A stretch of 64,000 nucleotides of DNA from Flavobacterium celericrescens (lineage in GTDB: Bacteria; Bacteroidota; Bacteroidia; Flavobacteriales; Flavobacteriaceae), in NCBI RefSeq assembly GCF_011392075.1, contig NZ_JAAJBV010000010.1, positions 19,941-83,940 on the forward strand, in the 5' to 3' direction. The position numbers and the translations under genes were made by a program. The notes beneath the pieces are model-generated. The model was given only the letters and a program-made list of their open reading frames with translations, was not told where the DNA came from and searched no databases. Positions 16,872 through 24,386 of this stretch are shown in pieces (position 1 is the stretch's first letter; each line of letters opens with the position of its first letter).

Positions 16872-17828
16872 ATGAAAGTAACGGAACATATACAAAACGC
16901 CAACGGAAAACCTTTGTTCTCCTTCGAAATTTTACCACCATTAAAAGGACAAAATATTCAATCTATTTTTGATAGTATCGATCCTTTAATGGAATTTAAT
17001 CCACCATTTATTGATGTAACGTATCATCGTGAGGAATATGAATTCAAGGAATTAGAAAATGGTTTACTTCAGAAAAAAGTAGTAAAAAAACGTCCGGGAA
17101 CGGTTGGGATTTGTGCTGGAATTCAGAATAAATATCAAGTCGATGCTATTCCGCATATTTTGTGTGGTGGTTTTACCAAAGAAGATACAGAGAATTTATT
17201 AATTGATTTGGATTTCTTGGGAATTGATAATGTCGTAGCACTTCGTGGTGATGCAGTTAAAAGCGAAATTTACTTCAAACCTGAAAAAGAAGGTCATGCT
17301 TATGCTTCGGAATTAGTAACGCAAATTAGCAACTTGAATAAGGGAATTTATTTGGACGAAGATTTGCAAAATTCCACCAAAACCAATTTTTGTATAGGAG
17401 TGGCAGGTTATCCAGAAAAACACATGGAAGCACCAAGTTTAGATAGTGATATTCATTTTGTAAAGCAAAAAATCAAAAATGGAGCGGATTATATCATTAC
17501 CCAAATGTTTTTTGATAATAAAAAATTCTTCGATTTTGTAGCCAAATGCAGAGCTGCTGGAATTACCGTTCCAATAATTCCAGGATTAAAGCCTATCGCA
17601 ACAAAGAAGCAATTGAATTTAATTCCGCATCGTTTTAGTGTTGAATTACCAGACGATTTGATTATGGCAGTTGTAAAAGCAAAAGATAATGACGCTGTGA
17701 AACAGATTGGAATTGAATGGTGCACACAGCAAAGTAAAGAATTAGTAGCCGCTGGAATTCCAGTGTTACATTACTATTCTATGGGTAAAGCCGAAAATGT
17801 AAAAGCAATAGCAAAAGAAATTTTTTAA
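16872..17828 (+). CDS. metF: Methylenetetrahydrofolate reductase
   Basis: MetF reduces 5,10-methylene-tetrahydrofolate to 5-methyl-tetrahydrofolate, the methyl donor of MetH. The 318-residue FAD-dependent barrel starts with LFSFEILPPLKG, the expected catalytic N-terminus, and has DVTYHREEYEF, NVVALRGD and IITQMFFDN. The ATG lies 2 bases after the metH stop, so the two are co-transcribed under the SAM-I riboswitch. A 14-bp hairpin terminator ends the operon. Confidence 0.96.
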   Translation: MKVTEHIQNANGKPLFSFEILPPLKGQNIQSIFDSIDPLMEFNPPFIDVTYHREEYEFKELENGLLQKKVVKKRPGTVGICAGIQNKYQVDAIPHILCGGFTKEDTENLLIDLDFLGIDNVVALRGDAVKSEIYFKPEKEGHAYASELVTQISNLNKGIYLDEDLQNSTKTNFCIGVAGYPEKHMEAPSLDSDIHFVKQKIKNGADYIITQMFFDNKKFFDFVAKCRAAGITVPIIPGLKPIATKKQLNLIPHRFSVELPDDLIMAVVKAKDNDAVKQIGIEWCTQQSKELVAAGIPVLHYYSMGKAENVKAIAKEIF

Positions 17829-17847
17829 TTGTATTTCTTTTAAAGTT

Positions 17848-17883
17848 AAATCTCCTAAGTATTTTGTACTTAGGAGATTTTTT
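17848..17883 (+). terminator. Terminator of the metH-metF operon
   Basis: A perfect 14-bp stem (17848-17861 with 17867-17880) closes a TTTTG loop and is followed by T residues. Confidence 0.9.
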
Positions 17884-18271
17884 ATGCCATATTAAACTTT
17901 ATTTATATGTTAAGTTGTTGTATTTTAAAATATAACTGTCGTACTTTCAGATTAATAAATTGTTATTAAATCATTTTTGTGATAATTCAAGTAATTAAAC
18001 GTAATAAATTTACCGATGAAAAACATATAAAATCGATTAAACACGTAAATTTTAAAAATAATTGCATTTTTTCGAATTTTTCTGTATTTCATCGATTTTT
18101 GAATTTTTTAATTGATTTTTTTCGATAAAAAACATTTTAAAATGAATATTGTTTATAAAATATGTTAATTTTTTATATTGTATTGTGTTAAATAATATCC
18201 TGATTAGTAAAAGTATATTTTTTTATTCAAAAAAAGATTGTAAATTTATGATGAACAAAAAACCAAATAGT
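17884..18271. other. AT-rich intergenic region with imperfect direct repeats
   Basis: No gene is seen in these 388 bases. Two similar 24-base blocks, CGATGAAAAACAT at 18014 and CGATAAAAAACAT at 18123, each followed by AT-rich sequence, flank several CGATTTTT words. They may be binding sites or decayed repeats. No good -33/-7 promoter for the next gene was found. Confidence 0.4.
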
Positions 18272-18661
18272 ATGAAAAAAATTATCTACACTTTCGTAAT
18301 TTTATTCATTTCTCAGTTAAACTTTGCAAATGAATTAGACTCAATTCTTTCAAAAGCTAGAGAATTTGGTAAGCAGAAGAACTATACTGAAGCTATAAAG
18401 GCTTATGAATCATATATTAAAAATGCTGGAGATGAAAATTTAAAAGAAGTTTTTGTTGAGGTTGCAAATTGTTATTTTTTAGATGGAAAAAAAGAAGTAG
18501 CAGTAAAATATATTAAAAGAGCAATTACTAAGTATGGTTTTACTGAAGATGAATTTATTTACAGTACAACTTTGAATCAAGATTTGTCTGAATATGCACT
18601 TTCTATTATTTATGATGATTATTTTTCGCTTAGAAAGCAATACCTGGCAACACTGAATTAA
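18272..18661 (+). CDS. Small secreted TPR-like protein
   Basis: This 129-residue protein of unknown function has a signal peptide (MKKIIYTFVILFISQLNFA) followed by helical TPR-like sequence: AREFGKQKNYTEAIKAYESY, then VFVEVANCYFLDGKKEVAVKY. It ends SLRKQYLATLN. The ATG at 18272 gives the cleanest signal peptide; in-frame ATGs at 18248 and 18251 are alternatives, and a reading from 18149 would start with TTG and add a non-signal N-terminus. The next gene encodes a paralog of similar layout. Each has its own terminator. Confidence 0.65.
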   Translation: MKKIIYTFVILFISQLNFANELDSILSKAREFGKQKNYTEAIKAYESYIKNAGDENLKEVFVEVANCYFLDGKKEVAVKYIKRAITKYGFTEDEFIYSTTLNQDLSEYALSIIYDDYFSLRKQYLATLN

Positions 18662-18679
18662 TAAAACTAAATTATAGAC

Positions 18680-18716
18680 AAGTCTCCTTATGAATTTTTG
18701 TAAGGGGACTTTTTTT
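18680..18716 (+). terminator. Terminator after the first TPR-like gene
   Basis: AAGTCTCCTTA and TAAGGGGACTT form an 11-bp stem with one G-U pair, a 10-nt loop and a T run. Confidence 0.8.
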
Positions 18717-18836
18717 GTTTGTAAGTTTTTTGTTATTTATCGGATTTTGAGTGGTTTAGGTCGATTTATTATTGAATATTAAAAATAATAAGTCAATTTT
18801 ACTTTCAATTCTTGTTTAACCCTAAACTGATAAATT

Positions 18837-19286
18837 ATGAAAAGTAAATACTTATTATTGTCGTTTTTATTGATGTTGTTTTGGAATAGTTTTTCTTCTG
18901 AGTATAATGAGGTCTTATTAAAAGCTAATCGATTAAAGTCTGGAGCACAATATACAAGGGCAATTAGATATTATAATAAGGCAATCAAATTTGAAAAAAA
19001 TAATGATGAAGCTATAAAAGAAATTTATTTTCATATTGCAGATTGTTATTTTAAGTTAGGAAGAGAAGTCATGGCTTATAAAGTTTTGACCGCTACAGTT
19101 TATAAACTTGGTGCTACAAAAGTAGATTTTGAAAATAATTCGATTGTAGATAAAGAATTTTTAAAAGCTTCTTGGATAAAAATGGAACCAAAATACAATC
19201 GGTTTAGACAAAGATATATCGCAAGTCTTGATGGAATTGATGATTATTTAGCTGATGGAAATTATGTTTTAAATCCGAAGCAGTAA
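18837..19286 (+). CDS. Small secreted TPR-like protein, paralog of the preceding gene
   Basis: This 149-residue protein starts MKSKYLLLSFLLMLFWNSFSS, a signal peptide, followed by SGAQYTRAIRYYNKAIKFE and IYFHIADCYFKLGREVMAYKV, matching the TPR-like pattern and order of its neighbour. Its FRQRYIASLD corresponds to the neighbour's LRKQYLATLN, and a further tail of about 15 residues follows. The pair probably arose by duplication, with strong divergence since. The function is unknown; export to the periplasm or outer surface is predicted. Confidence 0.65.
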   Translation: MKSKYLLLSFLLMLFWNSFSSEYNEVLLKANRLKSGAQYTRAIRYYNKAIKFEKNNDEAIKEIYFHIADCYFKLGREVMAYKVLTATVYKLGATKVDFENNSIVDKEFLKASWIKMEPKYNRFRQRYIASLDGIDDYLADGNYVLNPKQ

Positions 19287-19305
19287 GTTTTAGTATAATT
19301 TATTC

Positions 19306-19354
19306 AAGTAACATTATAAATTTATTATTGAGTTTATAATGTTACTTTTTTTTT
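19306..19354 (+). terminator. Terminator after the second TPR-like gene
   Basis: A 15-bp perfect stem (19306-19320 with 19333-19347) is followed by a run of eight T. The 3' arm overlaps the stop codon of gldA on the other strand. Confidence 0.85.
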
Positions 19355-20247
19355 GCTGTTTTTTCTCTGAAAATTTGTTCTAAGTTTTTGTTTTTCAATA
19401 CAATTTGTAGGGTTCTCAAATTGTTAGCTTGTGCAAAATCAAACAATGTTGGACGCATATCGGTAGTTGAGGTAAAAGTTAATTCCCAAACTAAATCATG
19501 AGTGTTTTTTACAGTTTTCAAATTAGGAAGAGAAACGAAAATGCTTTCATCGACTTTTTTATCAAATTCCACTTCAATAATTTGTTCAGCTTCTTCAGCA
19601 ACAAGATTATTTAGTTTTTTATCGGTAACAATTTTTCCTTTATCAATAATGATAATTCTATCACAAATAGCCTCTACTTCTTGCATAATGTGCGTTGAAA
19701 GAAAAACCGTTTTGTCTCTTCCAATGTTTTTAATCAAATCACGAATTTCAACTAATTGATTTGGGTCTAAACCAGTAGTTGGTTCATCTAAAATCATTAC
19801 ATCAGGATTGTGCAATAAAGCGGTTGCTAATCCTACACGTTGACGATATCCTTTAGAAAGTTCACCTATCTTTTTATGACTTTCAGGAGTTAATCCTGTC
19901 AAAGAAATTACTTCATCAATTCTAGATTTTGCAATTTTATGTAAATCGGCATTAAAAGCCAAATATTCTCTCACATATAAATCCAAATACAACGGATTAT
20001 GTTCTGGTAAATATCCAACCGATTTTTGTACTTCTTTTTGTGACGAAGTTACATCGTGTTCGTTTACAATTGCGATTCCGCTATCGGCTGTTAAATAAGT
20101 AGTCAAAATTTTCATCAAAGTTGATTTTCCAGCACCATTTGGACCTAAAAAACCTACGATTTCTCCTTTTTTTACAGAAAAACTAACATTGTCTAACGCT
20201 TTTTGGTCTCCGTAATTTTTTGAAATATTTTGAACTTCTATTGACAT
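19342..20247 (-). CDS. gldA: Gliding motility ABC transporter ATP-binding subunit GldA
   Basis: This is a 301-residue ABC ATPase with Walker A GPNGAGKST (35-43), signature LSKGYRQ (130-136), Walker B VMILDEP (150-156) and a C-terminal extension of about 80 residues. The sequence and length match GldA, which with the GldF and GldG membrane parts is linked to gliding motility and T9SS-type surface function in Flavobacterium. GldF and GldG are not in the window, as is usual because gldA is often unlinked. It is monocistronic, with a good -33/-7 promoter, and diverges from the pheA leader. A generic ABC-2 type ATPase is the alternative reading. Confidence 0.87.
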   Translation of the reverse strand: MSIEVQNISKNYGDQKALDNVSFSVKKGEIVGFLGPNGAGKSTLMKILTTYLTADSGIAIVNEHDVTSSQKEVQKSVGYLPEHNPLYLDLYVREYLAFNADLHKIAKSRIDEVISLTGLTPESHKKIGELSKGYRQRVGLATALLHNPDVMILDEPTTGLDPNQLVEIRDLIKNIGRDKTVFLSTHIMQEVEAICDRIIIIDKGKIVTDKKLNNLVAEEAEQIIEVEFDKKVDESIFVSLPNLKTVKNTHDLVWELTFTSTTDMRPTLFDFAQANNLRTLQIVLKNKNLEQIFREKTAKKK

Positions 20248-20263
20248 AGCATATAAATTTTAG

Positions 20264-20292
20264 CAAAAATAACCTTTTTTAAAAGAACTCAA
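20264..20292 (-). promoter_or_regulatory. gldA promoter (-33/-7)
   Basis: On the minus strand TTG (20292-20290) and TATTTTTG (20271-20264) are 18 bases apart, matching the Bacteroidetes consensus. The ATG is 17 bases further on. Confidence 0.7.
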
Positions 20293-20329
20293 ATTTATTT
20301 AAAAAAGTATTTCGTTTTCATTTTTTTAT

Positions 20330-20337
20330 TACTTTAG
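20330..20337 (+). promoter_or_regulatory. Likely -7 element for the pheA leader
   Basis: TACTTTAG matches TAnnTTTG at all but one defined position. It would place the transcript start about 15 nt before the leader-peptide ATG. A TTTCG replaces the -33 TTG. Confidence 0.45.
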
Positions 20338-20360
20338 CCAAATATAACAACAAAGTCGAA

Positions 20361-20444
20361 ATGCTTACCAATAGTACATTTTTTTATAACAATTCTTTTT
20401 ATTTCTTCTACATAAAGAAGAGGGATTGTTTTGCTATTATATAA
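20361..20444 (+). CDS. Phe/Tyr-rich leader peptide of the pheA attenuator
   Basis: This 27-residue ORF starts MLTNSTFFYNNSFYFFY, then IKKRDCFAII. Six Phe and three Tyr make a third of the peptide, eight of them between residues 7 and 17. It ends before a GCAA-loop terminator, and its 3' part holds GGGATTGT, which can pair with the terminator's 5' arm. This is the organisation of enterobacterial pheA-type leaders, but in a Flavobacterium-like genome. The next gene encodes prephenate dehydratase, the Phe branch enzyme. Attenuation is inferred from sequence. Confidence 0.85.
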   Translation: MLTNSTFFYNNSFYFFYIKKRDCFAII

Positions 20445-20501
20445 ATCAAAGAAATTTATTTTATAAACATACAATCCCGATGCAAATCGGGATTTTTTTT
20501 T
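20422..20501 (+). promoter_or_regulatory. Transcription attenuator of pheA
   Basis: The terminator is AATCCCGAT (20473-20481) and ATCGGGATT (20486-20494) around GCAA, with T residues to 20501. The antiterminator arm GGGATTGT (20422-20429) lies inside the leader ORF and is perfectly complementary over 8 bases to ACAATCCC (20471-20478), which overlaps the 5' arm of the terminator. Ribosome stalling on the Phe/Tyr codons at 20379-20411 would expose 20422-20429 and favour read-through. Confidence 0.85.
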
Positions 20502-20511
20502 GCTCATAACT

Positions 20512-21339
20512 ATGAAAATTAAAGTCGCAATTCAGGGAATTCAAGGGTCGTTTCATCATCAAGTAGCACATTGTTATTTTGGTGAAGCAATTGGTTTGGA
20601 GGAATGCGGTTCCTTTAGAGATGTGGTTAATAGTTTAAAGAATAATCAATCTGACAAAGCAATTATGGCGATTGAAAACTCGATTGCTGGCGCTATTTTG
20701 CCTAATTATGCTCTTATCGATTCAAATGACTTACACATTATTGGCGAATACTTTTTAGATATTCACATGAATTTGATGGTGTTTCCTGGTCAAAAGATTG
20801 AAGATATCAAAGAAGTGCATTCGCATCCAATCGCTTTGTTGCAATGTGCGAATTTCTTTAGTCAATATCCGCATATTAAGTTGGTAGAAAGTTCCGATAC
20901 GGCGATTACGGCTAAACGAATTCAGGAAAATAAATTGAGAGGGATTGGAGCTTTAGCTGGTCCAGTGGCTTCCGAAATTTACAATTTGGAAATTATTGCC
21001 GACGGAATTCACACTGTAAAGAGTAATAAAACGCGTTTCGTGGTTTTAAAAGCATCTAACAAAGAAATTTCAAAAGTGCTCATTAATAAAGCATCGATAA
21101 AATTTGAATTAGATGATACGCCAGGTTCCTTGGCAACAGTTTTAAATGTGCTGAATAATTGTAAATTAAATTTAACAAAAATCCAGTCGCTTCCTATCAT
21201 CGAAACACCTTTTACTTATGCTTTTTTTGTGGATGTAGTTTTCGAAAAATACAAACATTTTGAAAAAGCGAAAAAAGTAATGGAAATCATGACAACGCAT
21301 TTCAAGGTGTTGGGCGAATATGAAAAGAGTAAACAATAA
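20512..21339 (+). CDS. pheA: Prephenate dehydratase
   Basis: PheA converts prephenate to phenylpyruvate, the penultimate step to phenylalanine. The protein has 275 residues from the ATG at 20512 (MKIKVAIQGIQGSFHHQ); a reading from a TTG at 20500 would start inside the terminator T run and is rejected. The catalytic TRF motif is at 174-176. A C-terminal ACT domain (about 195-275, with DDTPGSLATVL) is expected to bind Phe for feedback inhibition. It is monofunctional; chorismate mutase is fused to the next gene instead. It is controlled by the Phe/Tyr leader peptide upstream. Confidence 0.95.
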   Translation: MKIKVAIQGIQGSFHHQVAHCYFGEAIGLEECGSFRDVVNSLKNNQSDKAIMAIENSIAGAILPNYALIDSNDLHIIGEYFLDIHMNLMVFPGQKIEDIKEVHSHPIALLQCANFFSQYPHIKLVESSDTAITAKRIQENKLRGIGALAGPVASEIYNLEIIADGIHTVKSNKTRFVVLKASNKEISKVLINKASIKFELDDTPGSLATVLNVLNNCKLNLTKIQSLPIIETPFTYAFFVDVVFEKYKHFEKAKKVMEIMTTHFKVLGEYEKSKQ

Positions 21340-21381
21340 TAATTTAAGAATAAGTAGTAATTTTACAGTGAAATAAGGATT

Positions 21382-22464
21382 ATGGAAAATAAAAAAGAAT
21401 TACGCACTTGGTTAGATGATTTTCAATTGAATCATCCACTAGTAATTGCTGGACCTTGCAGTGCAGAAACCGAAAGTCAAGTTTTAAAAATAGCACACGA
21501 ATTAAAAAATTCTGATGTTTCTATTTTCCGTGCAGGAATTTGGAAACCGCGTACACGTCCAGGAGGATTTGAAGGTGTGGGCGAAATCGGGTTGAAATGG
21601 TTGCAAAAAGCCAAAGCAGAAACTGGTTTGTTAATGGCAATCGAAGTGGCTACAGTGGCTCATGTGAAATTAGCATTGGAACACGATATTGATGTGTTGT
21701 GGATTGGAGCCAGAACAACTGTAAATCCTTTTGCGGTTCAAGAAATTGCGGATGCTTTGCAAGGAACTGATAAAATAGTGTTACTTAAAAATCCAGTAAA
21801 TCCCGATTTATCTTTATGGATTGGCGGTTTAGAACGATTGTACAATGCAAATATTAAAAAATTAGGAGTAATTCATAGAGGATTTTCTACCTACGAAAAA
21901 ACAAAATACCGTAATAATCCAGAATGGCAAATAGCAATCGATTTGCAAAACCGTTTTCCAGATTTACCTTTGATTTGCGATCCTTCGCATATTACAGGAA
22001 AGCGCGATATGATTCAAGAAGTTTCGCAACAAGCCTTAGATTTGAATTATGATGGATTAATTATTGAAACCCATATCGACCCAGACAATGCTTGGAGTGA
22101 TGCAGCGCAGCAAGTAACACCAAAGGTTTTGAAGCAAATGTTTCTAGATTTAAAAGTGCGAAAAATTACGGACGATGAAAGTGAATACAATCAGAAAATG
22201 GCAAAACTCCGCATGCAAATTGATGAATTTGATGGGAAATTGCTAGAGATTTTGGGTAGCCGAATGAAAGTTGCCGATAAAATAGGTTTGTTAAAGAAAG
22301 AGAAAAACGTAGCCATTTTGCAAAATCAACGTTGGAATGAAATTCTAGGGAAAATGATTTTGGAAGGTGAAGAAAAAGGATTGAGTAACGAATTTGTTAT
22401 GCAATTGTTTAAAGCAATACACCAAGAAAGTATTACACATCAAGAGAAAGTCATAAATAAGTAA
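21382..22464 (+). CDS. Bifunctional DAHP synthase / chorismate mutase
   Basis: This 360-residue fusion performs the first step of the shikimate pathway (DAHP from phosphoenolpyruvate and erythrose 4-phosphate) and the chorismate-to-prephenate step. Residues 1-265 are a small type I-beta DAHP synthase barrel: PLVIAGPCSAE, FRAGIWKPRTRPGGFEG, ICDPSHITGKR. Residues 272-355 are an AroQ-type chorismate mutase: LRMQIDEFDGKLLEILGSRM and KIGLLKKEKN. It starts 42 bases after pheA, in the same operon. In related Flavobacteria I would expect an aminotransferase and tyrA between these two genes; neither is here. Fusion of the mutase may provide feedback control of DAHP synthase. Confidence 0.94.
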   Translation: MENKKELRTWLDDFQLNHPLVIAGPCSAETESQVLKIAHELKNSDVSIFRAGIWKPRTRPGGFEGVGEIGLKWLQKAKAETGLLMAIEVATVAHVKLALEHDIDVLWIGARTTVNPFAVQEIADALQGTDKIVLLKNPVNPDLSLWIGGLERLYNANIKKLGVIHRGFSTYEKTKYRNNPEWQIAIDLQNRFPDLPLICDPSHITGKRDMIQEVSQQALDLNYDGLIIETHIDPDNAWSDAAQQVTPKVLKQMFLDLKVRKITDDESEYNQKMAKLRMQIDEFDGKLLEILGSRMKVADKIGLLKKEKNVAILQNQRWNEILGKMILEGEEKGLSNEFVMQLFKAIHQESITHQEKVINK

Positions 22465-22482
22465 AAATTTCATAAATGTTTT

Positions 22483-22510
22483 AAAGGCAATCATTTGATT
22501 GCCTTTTTTT
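22483..22510 (+). terminator. Terminator of the pheA operon
   Basis: AAAGGCAATC and GATTGCCTTT pair perfectly around ATTT, followed by T residues. Confidence 0.85.
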
Positions 22511-22596
22511 GTTTAATAAATATTTTTAACAAATAAATTTTTATGAATTTAAGTTGTATTATTGCATCAAATTTAAAACCATAACATTTTTATCAA

Positions 22597-24246
22597 ATGA
22601 AAAAATTATTATTTGTAGCTATTGTTACATTGTTGTCAGGGATTAATTTGTCTCAAGCGCAATATAATATTGAAAATTTAAAATTAACTTACGGTGAAGA
22701 AATTACCGATGAAAAAGGAACAATTGTTAAAATAATTGGAGAATCTAATGATAAAATTTATGCGTTAGGTTTGAAAGGAAAAGGATATTTTTTGAAAATT
22801 TTTACTTCAAAAGAAATGAAATTGGTTAGTAATAAACCAATTGAGCTTCCAGAAGTAAAGGATAAAGAAATTGAATTTGAAGAAATCTTTATGTTAAATG
22901 GAAAGGTTTTTATTATTGGTAGTGTATATCAAAGTAAAGAAAAAATCTTCAAGTTAGTAGGTGTTGAGTTTTCTGAAGATGGCAAATTAAGTAAAAACAT
23001 GATTCCTTTGTTTGAGGCTGAAGTTGAAAAAAAATCAAGAAGAGGAGATTTTTATTTTAAAACATCCGCTGATGAAACTAAATTATTAGCTATGCATGCA
23101 TCATTATTTGGGAAAGAGGATGCAATGAAATACGATTTAAAATTATTTGATTCAAGTTTAACTACTTTATTCTCAAATACAGAAAAAGTTTCTTTTGATG
23201 ATAATAAAAAAGATTTTGAATTTACAATTTCTGATTTTGATGTGAATTATAGAGATGATGCATTTTTAGTAATTAATGAAAGTTACAGAGATAGTAAAAA
23301 GAAAGAACAAGTTGAGAAATTTCAAGTTTTTGCTTTCAAAAAAGCTAATGGATACAAAAAAGAAATAATTGATATTAATTTTAAAGGGAAAGAAATTATT
23401 AATTGTTCAATGATGTCAACAAATAATGACAAAGTACAATTAGTTGGTTTTTATTCATCAGTTAGAGAAAATGGTAAAGCGAATAGAGAGTTAAAAGGGA
23501 TTTTTAATGCAACAATTGATATCAATTCTAATATCAATGATAATCTAAAATTTAATGAATTTGATTATGCTACTAAAGTAAAATTATTAGGGGAAAGAAA
23601 AGCTAAAAAAGGAAAGGATGTAAAGCCATATTACAAAATTCATACGATTATTGAAAAAAATGATGGAGGTTTAATTATTCTTTCAGAAGAGCGATTTATA
23701 TATGTTGGACAAACTCAAGGTATTGGCCCATTTGGATTAACACCAATCACTTATTACACTAATGAAATAATTGTTACTTGTTTAAAACCAGATGGTTCTT
23801 TAGAATGGAGTAATGTAGTAGCAAAAGATCAAAATGCAACAGCGACAGTGGCTTCTTTAGGAATGTTTGGAGCGGGTGGAAATGGTGGATTTAATGTAGC
23901 GATTGGTGTTTCTTTTCAATTAGGAGTTATGGGTAAAGGGCCAGAATATTTAAGCGCAATTCCTATTTATGCAGATGGTCAGTTAAATATTATTTTTAAT
24001 GATAACAAGAAGAATAAAGGAATTACGGATATGGATGAAATAAAAACATTAGGAAATTATAATAACGCTGTGCCAACTTTATTTCAATTTGATAACCAAG
24101 GAAAAATCACACGTAAAGATCCTGAAGAAGTTATTAAAAATGAGTTAGTAATTAGACCAGGAGTTTATTACCGAAAAAGTAATAAAGAATTCATAATCTA
24201 TGCCTCAAGAAAATCGCAAGATAAGTTAGGAAGAATGACACTTTAA
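22597..24246 (+). CDS. Secreted protein of unknown function
   Basis: This 549-residue protein has a clear signal peptide (MKKLLFVAIVTLLSGINLSQAQ). I recognise no named family. The body alternates short beta-strand segments with recurring phrases such as KIYALGLKGKGYFLKIF, KVFIIGSVYQSKEKIF and GGLIILSEERFIYVGQ, which suggests a propeller or repeated beta-sheet fold. A Gly-rich hydrophobic stretch lies around residues 415-440 (GMFGAGGNGGFNVAIGVSF). There is no T9SS sorting domain and no lipobox, so a periplasmic location is likely. It stands alone with a terminator on each side. Confidence 0.65.
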   Translation: MKKLLFVAIVTLLSGINLSQAQYNIENLKLTYGEEITDEKGTIVKIIGESNDKIYALGLKGKGYFLKIFTSKEMKLVSNKPIELPEVKDKEIEFEEIFMLNGKVFIIGSVYQSKEKIFKLVGVEFSEDGKLSKNMIPLFEAEVEKKSRRGDFYFKTSADETKLLAMHASLFGKEDAMKYDLKLFDSSLTTLFSNTEKVSFDDNKKDFEFTISDFDVNYRDDAFLVINESYRDSKKKEQVEKFQVFAFKKANGYKKEIIDINFKGKEIINCSMMSTNNDKVQLVGFYSSVRENGKANRELKGIFNATIDINSNINDNLKFNEFDYATKVKLLGERKAKKGKDVKPYYKIHTIIEKNDGGLIILSEERFIYVGQTQGIGPFGLTPITYYTNEIIVTCLKPDGSLEWSNVVAKDQNATATVASLGMFGAGGNGGFNVAIGVSFQLGVMGKGPEYLSAIPIYADGQLNIIFNDNKKNKGITDMDEIKTLGNYNNAVPTLFQFDNQGKITRKDPEEVIKNELVIRPGVYYRKSNKEFIIYASRKSQDKLGRMTL

Positions 24247-24254
24247 AAATTATT

Positions 24255-24286
24255 AAAAACCAAGAAATTATCTTCTTGGTTTTTTT
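24255..24286 (+). terminator. Terminator after the secreted protein gene
   Basis: AAAAACCAAGAA and TTCTTGGTTTTT form a 12-bp stem around ATTATC, followed by a T run. Confidence 0.85.
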
Positions 24287-24308
24287 ATGGCCTTTTAATA
24301 TGAAACAC

Positions 24309-24316
24309 TATCTTTG
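24309..24316 (+). promoter_or_regulatory. -7 element of the rsgA operon
   Basis: TATCTTTG is a full match to TAnnTTTG. The -33 TTG is not evident. Confidence 0.5.
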
Positions 24317-24353
24317 CTATTATAAACATATGTGATTAAACATTAGAAAGAAA

Positions 24354-24381
24354 TTTTTAATTTTTAATTTTTAATTTTTAA
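24354..24381 (+). repeat. Heptanucleotide tract before rsgA
   Basis: Four perfect TTTTTAA units in 7-base register end 5 bases before the rsgA start codon. The unit contains TAA and blocks any upstream in-frame start. Confidence 0.85.
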
Positions 24382-24386
24382 TTGAT

